NCBI GenBank assembly: GCA_021432605.1
Contig: MU271148.1
Span: 1,123,362 to 1,187,361 of the forward strand
DNA: 64,000 bases
DNA from: Coniochaeta sp. PMI_546
Taxonomy: Eukaryota > Ascomycota > Sordariomycetes > Coniochaetales > Coniochaetaceae
Reading direction: 5' to 3'
In this document: piece by piece, positions 10,377-22,639 of the stretch
Layout: the number at the start of each line of letters is the position of its first letter
Position numbering within the stretch: the stretch's first letter is position 1
Notes under the pieces: generated by a model
Seen by the model: only the letters and a program-made list of their open reading frames with translations
What the model was told of the DNA's origin: nothing
The model's database searches: none
Program-made: the position numbers and the translations under genes

Positions 10377-11531
10377 CTAACCGGCGCTCTCAACTCCAAA
10401 ACCAATCCCGCTGTCATAACCGTAGTCATTGTAGCCGCACGTCACACCGGCATAAGAGACGGTGCACACGCATGCGCCCGTCTCATAGTCGTACTGAGCG
10501 AGATTGTTGTGGAGTACGTCATTACTAAAGCAGTAGTCGATGCAGTCCTCGAAACTGTACGCAATCGTCGCACCGTCCGGCGCTGAACCGCCATACTCAA
10601 AGCAGAGACTATCGCAATTACGAAAGTATGCTTGAGAATATTGGCCGACTGTGGCTGTGTACACGCTGCCACAATTGCCACCGGCCACGGGGATTGCCGT
10701 GGTCGAAACGGTCACACTCGCGGTGGCGATGGCGAATGATGTGGCTGTCGACTCGATGACTTCTGTCATGACGGAAATTGCGGTGCTTACCGTGATAGTA
10801 CTTGTGGTAGAAACAGTCTGGAGTGTTGTAGAGACAGTCCGTGTCGACGGGGTGGTCGTGGAGGACAGTGTGACTGATGTCTCCGGGGCCGCAGCTGTGG
10901 TCGTAGTGGGCGTGACGCCGATACATGAGCATGCACTCGAGTATGCCGCGGCGTTCGAACAGGCCGAAGCATATGAGGGGATCTTTGAGGTTGCCGCACG
11001 CTTTCCAAGAATAGTGAGCACCTGGCTTATCACTGTCGTACTCGTTGTGCCCGTGGTGGTGATCGATGTCTCCAGCAGCGTCTGCGATATTGGTGTCAGA
11101 TATCTTGCAATTTTCCTGAAATGGATTGCTTGAGTATACACTCTGTGTGGTGATTGTCACGCTTTCGAGGATTTCCGTTGTCGTTGTTGCTGGGACAGTA
11201 CTTGTTGGAGTAACAGAGATAGTCAGGGTCTGGTAGATGGTCTTTTTATGCATACAGGATCAGCATACTGAGGTCACTGAGATAGGACAAATGACAACCT
11301 ACGTTACCGTGGGAGTGACTGTGGTTTTGAGATACGAAGCACAGTCTGCACTATGGGACGCAAGAGCTCCAGAAGACCGAACAGCTGGTTGGTTCATGGA
11401 TTAGCACGCACTTTGAGAAGTTTCCTCGGTCTTCTCTCACCCCTCAAGCAGTTATTTGCATTGTCGCAAGTGCTGCTACTAGCAACGAAGTCGATGAGTG
11501 CTGGCAAGAAGCACAGCAGGATCGATCTCAT
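10377..11531 (-). CDS. secreted Ser/Thr-rich protein with Cys-rich C-terminus, 318 aa
   Basis: Exons on the minus strand are 11531-11441, 11366-11308, 11241-11140 and 11081-10377. Introns are 74, 66 and 58 nt, and all junctions keep one frame. The start MRSILLCFLPALIDFVASSS is a signal peptide. The mature N-terminus (TCDNANNCLR, then SADCASYLKTTVTPT) is the pattern of fungal secreted proteins where a small Cys module precedes Thr/Ser-rich linkers. The middle is a mucin-like TTTT/STTT stretch, probably O-glycosylated. The C-terminal domain (from NCGSVYTATVGQYSQAYF) has about eight Cys, with CDSLCFEYGG and CIDYCF pairs, suggesting a WSC/apple-like disulfide fold. It is probably a cell-wall or extracellular protein. 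The ligand is unknown. Confidence 0.8.
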
Positions 11532-12068
11532 TTTACAGTATTGACCAGGCCAGCAAGACTCAAGAGGAAACGCAAACACCTTCAGAGAGTGTTAACTCAT
11601 ATCTGCCCTTGGCCACTACCATCTTATAAAGAGGATTACTGCCTCTCAGCATGCTGCTCGCTACCAAGAGTATGCTCTCCGATACAACGGACTATTGAAG
11701 CCCTAACTGCATCCAGACGCATCGAGGGAAGCCGTTGCCAAGGAAGCTTGGCTCCTGGGACAAGCCACTCCACTAGTTTCAAGTCTAGCGCCAGCTGGAA
11801 GTGTTAACTTGCTGTAGAAACAGTGGGTCTGTTGCTCGCTCCACATTCTCACCTCGCGAATAACGACCTCCCCCCTCCGACAAATCGACCATCAAGGACG
11901 GTAAACTTGCTGCGAACAGAACCCTCCAAGTCATTTATCTTACCGATGGTATCAGAGAAACAGTGGTCATCGTTGTATGGGGCCCATCGCAACTTCCACC
12001 TAACGAATCTTTGACATTCACACTCGGGGGATGAGTCTCGTTGCCGTGATTTCTAAGCATCGATCACC

Positions 12069-13978
12069 ATGAAGAGGAGAGGACCGAGCAGCTCTACCTA
12101 TGGGCGAGCATGCATGGGCTGCTTCAAGTGCAAGTGCAAATGTGTCGTTCGTCCCGATGGAGATGGATGTGAAAGGTCAATCCGAGGCCCCCAATCCACA
12201 AGGCAACTGGTTATCGGCATATGCTCACTAATTGGTGATACATTAGGTGCCATCGTCTCAACAAGCCATGCCAACCCGCCGATGCTATTCGGCGGCGTAC
12301 CATAGGCACGAGAAAAGACCCCAACGCGCGCATTGCCGAGCTTCAGGGTAAGCTCGACAGTCTAGTTTCGGTTTTGAAGTCACGGCAGGTGTTGGACGCC
12401 GATGCGGAGATGCTGTCTCTGGAGACAGCTTTTGAGCACTCAGAATCCGGCGATAACACAGACAAGGCCTCTCTCAGTGACGATGACGGCGAAACCGTCA
12501 GGCCACCTCGAATGTCTACCTCTCCTTCCCCTGTTACCAATACCAGATCAAACCCGTCGGAATTCACCCCTTTGATGGACCATCTAAGTCTAGACAAATT
12601 CCGATCTCGCATGCTGCACTACTTCCCCTTCATCCACCTTCCTGCCGATGTGACGATGGCGCAGTTGGAGCGCGAGCGGCCGCACCTGTATAGTGCTATT
12701 CTCTGCGTGGCATCGGCCTCAACACCAGAGAGCTTTAAGCGCGCTGAGGAACTGAGGCGTGTCCTCTATGAGGCCACGTTCGCGCCGAGGACGCACGAGG
12801 ACAGGCAGAAAGGTGGGAACCGGACAATGGACCTCTTACAGAGTCTTCTCGTTTACATTTCTTGGGGATGGGACCATGTCCGTAACGGAATCAGCTTATC
12901 GCGCCTGATGATGCTTGCGGTGTCCCTGGTCGGCGAAATGCATCTACACAAGCCAATACCCAGTGATGCGTATGCATTCCGGCTTTTCAACCCCGGACCT
13001 CAAAACTTTCCGGCAGATGAGACTAGCAATATGTCGACGCAGCTAGTCTTGGAGGGTCACCGCGCTCTCCTAGGCTGCTTTCTGCTTAGCTGTGTTATCT
13101 CTGCCTATTTTGGTGAAGTTGAGGCTCTCCGTTGGACGCCCAAAATGGAAGAAGCCATCTTGGCTTTGGAGACGAACGTGGACTGCGTGACAGATGCGGT
13201 GTTGGTTTTGCAGGTCCGCCTGCAGCGACTTGCCGCAGAGGCTGCTGAGGTTCGCAGTCGTCCTGAGACAGTTGAAGCTCAGGACACCAAGTACATCGCC
13301 GGTCTACTGAGAGAGCTACAGGAGCTACGGCCGTCCATCCCTGACGCAGGCCCAACGTCTGTCTTACCGCCAACTGCTACGATAAGCACAAGGATTCTCA
13401 TGGCTCATAGTCACTATATCGAGATTGATACAATCGGGGCCATGTATGAGGCGAGCCCAGTCTTCGGGCACCTACCGATCGATTGTCTGTCATATCTTCG
13501 GCAGTCCGTGTTCGCGATCGAATTATGCACAGCTGGCCTGTTAGCCCTCGCACCTTCAGACCTCATCGGAATCTCTTTCATCCAGTGGGTACAGCTTACC
13601 CGCTGCATCGTGGTACTGCACCATCTTACCTTGCTCCAGGACCCAGGCTGGGACATCTCGGCCATGCGAGCAACCGTGGACTTACCCGTCCTTTTGGAGC
13701 ATATGATCGAGAAGCTGGAGAAGACGGCCCTAGAGGCAGGCGAGCAAGGGCGTGACAACATTTTCACGCGGCTTGCTCAAAGCATCCAGCAATTCAGCTC
13801 AGAAATTGAAGGCAGCAAGGCGCAATCAGAGCCAGGGACACGCGGTGGAAAATCCGCCGAGATCGTGGCCAGCGTAGCACCTCAAAAGGGATATTTCAGG
13901 AACCCGAGGTTCTGGCTGGAGAGTTATTTTGATTCCGCTGGCTACTCGTGGGCCGGATTACGAACAACAACGCCATAG
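12069..13978 (+). CDS. Zn2Cys6 transcription factor, 612 aa
   Basis: Exons are 12069-12175 and 12247-13978. The 71-nt intron falls inside the zinc cluster, a common position in this class. The binuclear cluster is C15, C18, C25, C34, C37 and C44 with the canonical spacing C-x2-C-x6-C-x8-C-x2-C-x6-C. Two extra Cys (C21, C23) sit in the basic helix, where Lys/Arg are usual. After the cluster come a basic linker (IRRRTIGTRKD) and a short helical stretch (IAELQGKLDSLVSVLKS) that could be the dimerising coiled coil. The middle and C-terminal regions have the look of the fungal regulatory domain (LLQSLLVYISWGWDHVRNG). It is nuclear. Its targets are unknown; the adjacent MFS gene on the same strand is the obvious candidate. 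Confidence 0.88.
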
Positions 13979-14353
13979 TTTCGCCGTGTTGCAAACCTCC
14001 GTGGCCCACCAGATTCCAACCGGATTTGAGAATCCGGTCAGGGCTCTGCTCGGCGAGATAAACACTCCGGTTCAGGGTTAGGGTTACCGCCTAGCGTAAC
14101 AAGCTTTGAGCTCTTCCTGATCTGCCCGGCCATACAAGCAACGAGCAGGAAGTTGAAGCTGATAAATCAAGGGAAAGGGGAACATCCCTGGTGGTACTGG
14201 GCATAGTACTCCAAGCAAGCTGTTCACGCACTTTAAAAACCCTTGCCCGCACACTCGACAACGTCCCCTCGAGGTATCTCTCGAAGTCCATACCCCAACA
14301 CTGCTTCCTTCCACCGATTTTTGACGAGGCTTTAGTTACAGACGCAAACTACA
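13979..14353. other. promoter interval between TF and MFS genes
   Basis: A short interval between two plus-strand genes. It contains one and a half telomere-like units (GGGTTAGGGTTAC, 14075-14087), which may be chance. No CDS recognised. Confidence 0.4.
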
Positions 14354-16242
14354 ATGGGCAAGATACCGGTCGACACCGACACCTCGGCCGATGAATCCCA
14401 GGTTACGATACAGAACGGCGACGATGCGGAGAAGACTACGCCTGATGGCCCATCAGAGCACCAACTCGAGTATCCTACGGGGCTCAAGCGTGCCTTCATC
14501 TTGTTACCTGTCACGCTGGCGTACTTTCTCTTCTTTCTTGATCTGGCTATAGTGTCTACAGCGACGCCTGCCATCACATCTAGGTTCAACTCACTGGTTG
14601 ATGTTGGATGGTACGGCGGCGCCTACCAGCTCGGCGGCTCTGCGTTCCAGCCGCTGAGCGGCAAGATTTACAAGTACTTCTCTACGAAAGCAAGTCGTCT
14701 CTATTTACATACTTATTGTCATGCTGAGAGCCTCACCCGAAATCATCGGACTGACACACCGATCCAGTGGTCCTTCCTCGCCTTCTTTTTCGTCTTCGAG
14801 CTCGGCTCCCTTCTCTGCGGCGCGGCCCAGTCTTCCTCAATGTTCATCATCGGACGCGCCATTGCGGGTGTCGGTGGCTCAGGCATTGGCAACGGTGCCC
14901 TGACTATCATAGCAGCTGTCCTACCTCCACGAGCGCAGGCAAAGTTCATGGGCGTCAATGTCGGCCTGGGTCAATTGGGTCTCGCGCTGGGACCGATTGT
15001 CGGCGGCTGCTTCACCAAATACGTATCTTGGCGATGGTGCTTCTACATCAACCTCCCGCTCGGCGCTCCTGTCGCTGTGCTGCTCCTCTGTATGAGCGTC
15101 CCAGACCCGGAGTCAAAACCACCAGTGAGACAGGTCCTCGGCACGGCCATCAAGTCTCTAGACCTGCCGGGATTTATGCTTATTAGTCCTGCTGCCGTTA
15201 TGTTTCTGCTCGGGCTGCAGTACGGAGGCAACCAATATGCATGGGACAGCTCTGTCGTCCTTGGCCTACTTGTTGCCGCGGGTGTTACATTCGCGCTATT
15301 CCTGGCTTGGGAGTACCGCCAGGGCGACGAGGCCATGGTGCCTTTTGCAATGCTAAAACACCGCATCATCTGGTCTGCTGCAGGGAATATGTTCTTTGTG
15401 CTTGGCAGCATCCTCGTCGCGGACTTCTACCTAGCCATTTACTTCCAAGCTGTACATGACGATTCACCTCTCATGAGTGGGGTGCACATGCTACCTACAA
15501 CCCTAGGTATGGTGATTTTTACCATGACATCGGGGATGATGAGTATGTCAAACCTTTCGATGGATTATATGAGCGTCGTGGAGCTAACTGCATCGTAGTC
15601 GAGATCCTTGGCTACTACCTTCCCTGGACTCTTGGGGGAGCCGCCATGTCGGCGATTGGCTACGGGCTGCTGTCACTCTTAAGTCCTAGCACGCCGCCAG
15701 CCAGATGGATTGGCTATCAGGTCTTCTATGGCGTCGGCAGCGGCTCCATGACTGCGGCAGTAGGTTTCTTCACGCGATCTCTTATCTCGCATAAACTCCT
15801 ACTTACATCTATCTACCAGGCATATATCGCAATACAGAATCTCGTCCCGGCTCCACAAATTCCCATTGCCATGGCCATTGTAATATTCTGGCAGAACATG
15901 GGCGGTGCCGTGTTCCTTATCGCTGCCAATGCAATCTTCAGCAACAGTCTACGGAAGCAGCTCGAAAGGCAGGTGGCCGAGATCGGCATCGACCCTGATG
16001 TTATAATTGGGACCGGGGCGAGTTCCGTGCGAAAGCTTGGACTGGGGGCGCAGCAGCTTGGTACCGTGCTGCAGGCTTATAGCGACAGTGTTGATCGGGT
16101 CATGTACCTCGGAATCGGTGTGAGTGTGGCGGCATTTGCGTTTGCATGGGGGCTCGGGTGGAAGGATATTAGGGTCGAGAGGAAGCTGAAAGAGATCCGT
16201 GAGGCTGGGATCACGGACGTGGAAGGAAGAGCAGGTGCTTAA
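14354..16242 (+). CDS. DHA2-type MFS drug/metabolite exporter, 564 aa
   Basis: Exons are 14354-14689, 14768-15542, 15599-15759 and 15820-16242. Two of the introns (78 and 60 nt) are in-frame and open, so the gene can be misread as one longer exon. The 14690-14767 intron begins GCAAGT and ends CAG: a GC-AG intron. Sequence marks are a cytosolic acidic N-terminus, the first span [33 protein letters not shown], the motif-C region [15 protein letters not shown] and [12 protein letters not shown], typical of 14-span DHA2 proton antiporters. The C-terminus is charged ([14 protein letters not shown]). It sits in the plasma membrane and exports an unknown small molecule. With the upstream Zn2Cys6 gene it may form a regulator-exporter pair; no biosynthetic enzyme is adjacent. 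Confidence 0.92.
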
Positions 16243-16631
16243 TACACGGTAGAGGGCGGATGGGGGACGGCGGGCATGACCTGGTGAGAAGCAGTTTGGA
16301 CTTGTGGTCCTTTCGTTCATGGCCATGTTCTTTCCTTCTATCTTCTTCCCGTCTTCCTACACATTGTACTATCGGTGTGCGGGAACTGCCTGTGGTGACG
16401 AGACCCTTATAATCTTGGTCTAAACAGGTGTGCGTTCTAAACGTCTCATATGTTTCAACCACTTCTCAATCTTTTCATCTCATCTCATATTGATTTCAAC
16501 TAGAGATAGATCTTACCAACGGCCCGCTCAAAAATTAGTTATTTCCTACCCATTTGAGAAAGAGACCTACTGATGACTCCCGTCGGTTTACCTTTTCCTT
16601 TAGGCCTACCCTTCCATTTTACAGCGCGTCC

Positions 16632-16662
<31 letters not shown>

Positions 16663-18839
16663 TCAAATAAGTCGCAACAGCCATTGTCAATCGCACTCTC
16701 GATAGTCAACTGCAGGTTGTACAGTTCCGCATTTATCCCCAGCTTTCATCAGCTCATAATTTAGCTTTTTGCCAATTTCTTGTCTTTGAATCGTTTGGCT
16801 TCGACGCTTCGTTTCTGTGGCTGATCTGGCGCGTCCATGATTTCGGCACCGGGACGCCTAGAAACATGTTGACCGTAGAGATACAGGACCTTATAACGTA
16901 GGGCGTTAGCAGATGTCACCCACTTGAAGCTGCTCGGAACTTGGACATGGAATTTGGCCAATCCGTCCCCCAAGATGACCATTTACCACATCCTGTCGCC
17001 GTCTTTTCGGTGCCTACACCCAGCCCCCACGCCTAGTTGTGGACTTGGCTTTCAGTAAGTTTTAGGAGGCTGTTACAGTTCGGGCTTGCATATGTTCCTG
17101 GAGCTAGATAAAGGTTCTTTTCAGGGACTCTCGTACCTGCAGCAACTTACAACGTGGCGTTCGCAGCAATTAAGACAATGGTGAGGCTTGACCGTGGGTC
17201 ATTGGCAGAAAAGAAGCCATGGAATTTAGGTTCAATGTGGGTCTTCACGCAGATGATCTATTGCGCGGTATCTCTCCCAGCCCCATGCAGAATACGCGTC
17301 GTCGCCATGCTTGTGAAGCACAACCAGTCCACACTAGTGTACACTGTAAGTATGACGAAATCCTCAAGTTTTCCGCCTGGTCTCAGGGCAGTGTCGTGTA
17401 AATGCGGTATCTCATGCACCGTTAGGTAATACAAGGACTGTAAACCACGTTGGCAAGATGTTCACGCGGTTTCTCTGTTCAAGGAGTATTGACGAGGTCA
17501 TTCGACGCTCTCCACATCAGAGCGTTATAGTAGAACTTGGGTCTCCTAGACTACCTTTGCTACGTCAGCTATTTACTCATATTGTGGGTTGACCACCTAA
17601 CTACCTACCTAGATAATCTCTACTACTTCTTAGGCTAGTTATTGTGAAAGTCGTCGCGATTTCAACGGCTATCCCTTGACATGTCCTGACTCTGTTTGAA
17701 CCCCACTGAGGACCACATGGCGGATACTGCCCGTTGTGATCTGCACCCCGCAGTCCCCAAATGGCATATGGCACATGCACACCTGTCATGATTTCCGCGT
17801 CTCACGGTTGTTCAGACGAGACTAGGGCTCCCTCGCCGCAGCCGAAACCGGTTCGACATCCCGTGGTACATTGGATGTCGCGGCTCGAAGCTCATGTTGC
17901 CAGGCCAGTGGCTTGCGCGCCTACCCCGCCGTGATAAGCGAGCCCGATGTCGACGACACAGTGATGGCAGGTTAATGACTTTCTGACAGATTGAGTTGCC
18001 GACAGGTCAGCCTATTCACCCAATGTTCAGACTCACAAATACCACAGCATACGAATGACGCCCGGACCCTCCTCCTCACGGCACAAAACGAGTGCGCGGA
18101 CCTGGTCCTGCTCAATCGACGCCGTGCACAGATCACTAGTTTGGCCCCAGCGCCGCAGTAGCTTCAGATAAAGTGGGCGGGGGTGGAGGCTCGATCCCCC
18201 TGCTGTCAATCCAGCTGATCACCCAAACCAAAAAGCTGAGATCGGCACAGGGGGGGCCGGGCGACAGGACAGGAAACAGGGGTACTAACCAATCACCACC
18301 TGGCATCCATCTGATTCGGAAAGCTAAACCGAGTAGCCATTGGCACAGAGGTCCAATCCTCCCTTGCGTCTGCCAAGATAACTGAGCTGTCAAGCTCTGA
18401 GTTCGTTCCTGCATGCGCCATTTGGGCTTAACACTGAAAGCTTCCGCACACAACGGGAAGTGACTTCTGCCCATCTTCCAGGATGGGTTCGCCATTTCTT
18501 ACCTAGTGCTAACGTCCGTTGAGGGCCGAAAAGGCCATGCCGTCGATCAAAGCGTGCTTCTGGATGTGCATTTGACAGCAAAGATGGGCCTGAGCGCAGA
18601 TCACTGCAGTCTGAGGGTGTGGTGCAACAGCTCATGTCCGATGCTGTGCTTTCCGACTTTGTGCGCCCAATCTCTGCTCCGTGATACGTATAAAGCCAGA
18701 CAGGACGGACGGACGCTGCTGCAGTCAAGAGTGCCGTTGGCTCTGCATCTGTCTGTCTCAGACGCCTTCTTAGAGGCTATTTTCCCTTTCGTTTCTCTAT
18801 CACCAGCAGCGCTGTGAAGCCACAATCAACAGGGCAATC
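16243..18839. other. 2.6-kb gene-poor region
   Basis: Short frames at 16761-16982 (minus, 73 aa), 17154-17429 and 18506-18817 lack recognisable domains or splice continuity, so I do not call them. A 26-base A run lies at 16632-16657. The right end (about 18500-18839) should be the promoter of the RGS gene; GTATAAAG at 18688-18695 is a possible TATA box. Confidence 0.4.
16632..16657 (+). repeat. 26-base homopolymer A run
   Basis: An uninterrupted run of A. No target-site duplication or coding sequence beside it supports a retroposed copy, so I treat it as a simple repeat. Confidence 0.9.
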
Positions 18840-20288
18840 ATGCGTCTTCCTTCATGGCTAACATGGTACAAGAAGCCAGAGTACCGCGATATCAAGGAGT
18901 ACTCCACAGAGGTGCGGTCTGGTAGGCGGCAACTCAGTCCAGATGGGCGGGGCAAGACCGCCATTCCAAGCCGGCTCAAGCTGGAGAGGATATTGCAAAA
19001 CAAGACTTGTGCGTCTCTACATAACAGCGTTTTGCACTCATGACATCAGAGCCTAACTCCCTCCAGGCAGTCCAATGTCTCTTTATGACTTCTACATGTA
19101 TTTGAAGTATATTGAGTTTTCTGCTGAGAACTTGGAGTTCTACATCTGGTGCGTCTGACGTTTTGCCAAGTATTGGAACCATTGCTCACAGTTTATTCCA
19201 GGTTCAAGAACTACGAGACGGCCTATCTCAAGATGGGCAGCGATAAGGACGACTACTCGATGCACAGCGCTCCAGAAAGTACAACTTCGGAGACCCAGCT
19301 GGGCGAGAAGCTCCCTCGTATCGATGTATCCGAGTTCTCGGTAGATCCGGAAGTCGGTAAGACGCGCCCCTATCTCACTTTTATCACTTTCGGACGTCAA
19401 TTGACATTTTTCACAGCCAGAGACACTATCGACCGAATCACCCAGATGATCAGCTCCGAAGCGGTCTGCAGCAAGGGCAAGTGCTCGCCTTCTGTCGGCG
19501 AGCGCGTAAGGTCCTTCATCAGACCAGACTCTACGGCCCTTCCCGCCCCCCAGCCAGTACCGGCCAAATTTCAAGGCAACGGGACCCCCCCTCACCACCT
19601 AACGCGCGCCACATCCGGCCCCCGGGCAGAGCTCAACGCCGTGATCGAGACCTTTCTCATCCCGGGTTCGGAAAAGGAACTTAACATCCCCCCCTCGCTA
19701 CGAGACCAGGCCCTCTTCGCCCTCCAATCGTCCTCCGACCCAGCCCATCTGCGCCCCGTAGCCGACCACGTCTACGGTCTGCTACGCAACTGCTCGCACC
19801 GCAACTTCGTCCGCCTGGGCGTCTCCAACGGCACATACGAGACCGTCTGCGTAGCCACCGGACTCGGCATCGTGCTGACCATTGCCGGCTTCCTGACCGT
19901 CCTGCTTCGCGCTTTCGTTCCCTTCATGGGTTCCCATGCGCGCTGGAACGCCTTCGCCTCCTGGCCGCTCTGGTGGCTGGGGGTGAGTCTCATCCTGTCC
20001 GGCTTGAGGGGCAGCTGTTTCTTTCTGCTGCTGTTCTCCCGTCGTCAGCCGCTTCCCTGGGAGCGGTTCGACGATAGTGCTTCGGTGCTGTCGCAGAAGT
20101 CGGGCATTGTCCGGGTGCTGTCTAGGCTGATGATCTTCGATCGCAAGGTTAAGGTCCAGGATGCGCATCTGAGGAGGCTGCAGAGGAAGATCGTCATTCA
20201 GAGCTTGATCGGCGGTGCTGTGTTCGCTAGCCTGTCCGTGCTGTTGTTTGTGTTCTTGCCGGTTTGGAGGGACACTGTTAGACTTTGA
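18840..20288 (+). CDS. rax1: RGS-domain membrane protein, Rax1-like, 425 aa
   Basis: Exons are 18840-19008, 19067-19148, 19202-19356 and 19417-20288; introns are 53-60 nt and the last is in-frame. An RGS fold starts near residue 56 (SPMSLYDFYMYLKYIEFSAENLEFYIWF, shown here only to its WF end) and runs to about residue 250, interrupted by a Pro-rich insertion. Three membrane spans follow at about residues 278-300, 321-346 and 398-421. RGS plus C-terminal spans is the architecture of yeast Rax1, which marks bud sites and inherited cortex, and of its fungal homologues linked to growth, conidiation and stress. Canonical RGS proteins accelerate G-alpha GTP hydrolysis; whether this one does is not shown. 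Start: first ATG in a hydrophilic N-terminus (MRLPSWLTWYKKPEYRD) that is usual for this family. Confidence 0.8.
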
Positions 20289-22639
20289 GGAATACGATAT
20301 GATGAGCTTATGTATTTTTGGAGGAGAGGCGTAGGATGGACTAATTGCCCACATGGCGGGTCTGCACACCAGTGCCTAGATGAATAATGACTCGTTTGCC
20401 CATTTGAAGCCATTTTCGGCTTACGGTAAGCCCAGCAGCCCCTCCTGCCGAGACTAACTGTGGGCGCCATGGCGTCACTGAGAGTCGTGCTGATCGTTTC
20501 CCTTCAGTAGCTCCTGATAACGTCTAGTACCGTTCAATTGCTTTTTTCCAAGGACCACAATCTTTCCCCAGTTCCTGGTCTGATTCATGTGATGAGAGGT
20601 TCTACTTATGGTTCTGGGCATACCTAGTTTTCAGAATGTCCTCAATGGACTAGACAAAACTTCGCCTTCCCCCGGACATGAATCGGATCCTCCAATTAGG
20701 GAATCTAGTGTTTACCCTTCCTCAAAAATCTTATAGACTCGAACGACCCCATTCACAAGATGTAATCCTTCGCCTGATTGTGCTTGTGGGCTTGACCGAA
20801 GGCGACCAGAAATCCACAGTCTTCGAGGAACTGAAATTGGAGCCTACCCCATTACTGGGTATCAGAGTCCCCGCATCGCAGATTGAAGGTCCGGTTTCTC
20901 TAGTTTGTGTCTTGAACCCTCACCCATGTGCGCGTATGTTTCACATGGCTGAAACGGACATGCTGACTCCTTACGAGCCTTTGCGAGGGTGATAGGCGAA
21001 TTAAGTCTGCAATATAAAGCCATAATCAAATGTACCACTGCCGAAGATGTGACATCGGGTTCCTAAGTCGAGGCCAGTTCAGGAGCGCCAGCCTTCTCTG
21101 GAAGTCCCCTCTCTCTAGAAATAAGAACAACAGCTGCACGTTGCCATAGTAGAGTCTCAAATACGATGCCACCAAGCCGTGTGCACTCTGAGATGACTGT
21201 GAGAAGAAGTGGGCGACACAACAACTCGAAGACGGAATTAGTTCAACTAGGTCGAAGCAGAAGTGATAGTTGGCCCCTAGAGTACTCGACATGCGCTTGA
21301 TAAGTTAGGGAACCTTGCCGTGTCCGAGATGTCGCCTTCGGAGGTGAATTTGGGACTCGGGGAAGAGGTCAAACATTCGAGGTAGTTAGGAGAAGAAATT
21401 GCATGATACAACCGAGAGAAAATCACGCAGAGAAAAGCTACTGTCGCGGCTGTTGAAGTTGAAGTAATCGGGTTTGATGTTAGCACCGCCTCCGACATAT
21501 TCCAGCGAGATGACCTTGAATATCTGTAGCTCTGGTTCCGCCGCTTATCCTTGAGACACGCCTGAAGTGGCGCGCCACCTGGCGCAGTGCCTGGTACTAT
21601 TGATTTAACATCAGATCAGAATCTGAGACAGGGATGATACGAGAAGCGCACTACTGGACCGGAAGAACGCAAAAGCGTCCGTGAATAGGCAACGGGACAC
21701 TTGACATGCTCGGTCGTGACAGCTGTTTCTCCTAGTTTTTGTTTTTGGTGTCAAGCTCCCAAGTTACATACTGGTATGCCGTACCTGGCAATCTGATTGA
21801 GCTTCGCACGTCCTTTGCGAATCACGTCTTTGCGTGGACCTTAAAAATGAGTCTAGTCAGCGACATAGAGACCGTAGCTGAGTGCTGAGAACGACCAAAA
21901 CACTGGAGAATCAATCCTAAGTCTGGAATTTCCTTAGGTAGGTTCAGGCTACATTCGCCGTGCAATCCATTGACAATTTCGGTCAACTTATTACTAGCTC
22001 CGTCCACCATGGTCGGTTGAGTTATGTACTCGAGTTACGATACATGTTGCGACATCAGCTGACGAATTGAAACAATTGGGGACAATAACCATTCCCTGCG
22101 TGATGTCTCTTAGACTGTGCTTAGTAAAGACAACATTTGAGTCGACTGGGATCAATGGGATCAGGTCGTTCTGACAAGACTAATCGAGTCTGGCCGACTT
22201 AGTGTTGCACAAACTTTAAGGTAGTATAACAAAGTTAATTCAGGGTCTATGGCAATGCAATGTATGGCAATCGGTTTCTGCTTCTTAATCCTTGCCTGGC
22301 AGACCTTGTTTAGACTAGATTAGATAGCTTTTAACATAACCTCGACACTAAGCCGATTATAACACTGCGGGCCGTCGTGTTCCCGTCGACGATCGATTTG
22401 CTTCTGCGTCATTTCAGGCATCATGGTGGCTTAGGGTAACATTGGAGGTGAAGAGGTTGGCGACACCAATTTCAGGGGAAAGTGGGGCTTGGCGTGGGTG
22501 GCGACAGCAACCTGAACGCACCATCGTGTCTCAACAACGTCCCACGCTGTGTATAAACACAATTACTTGTTTGATCGTGATAACAACATTCAACTTGGTG
22601 GAGCAAAAGGTCTCGGCCGCATTCGCACCCGACTCTAAG
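20289..22639. other. 2.3-kb gene-poor region
   Basis: Short frames at 20678-20992 (plus), 21026-21292, 21277-21498 and 21822-22010 (minus) have no recognisable motif. The last reads LTEIVNGLHGECSLNLPKEIPDL and could be a remnant, but I cannot assign it. No RNA gene or repeat recognised. Confidence 0.35.

Noticed and set aside
14075-14087. Telomere-like GGGTTAGGGTTAC
   Set aside because: Only about two units; not enough for an interstitial telomere tract, and flanking genes are intact.
17810-17870. GGTTCGA-containing stretch resembling a tRNA T-arm
   Set aside because: No matching acceptor stem, D-arm or anticodon arm could be folded around it.
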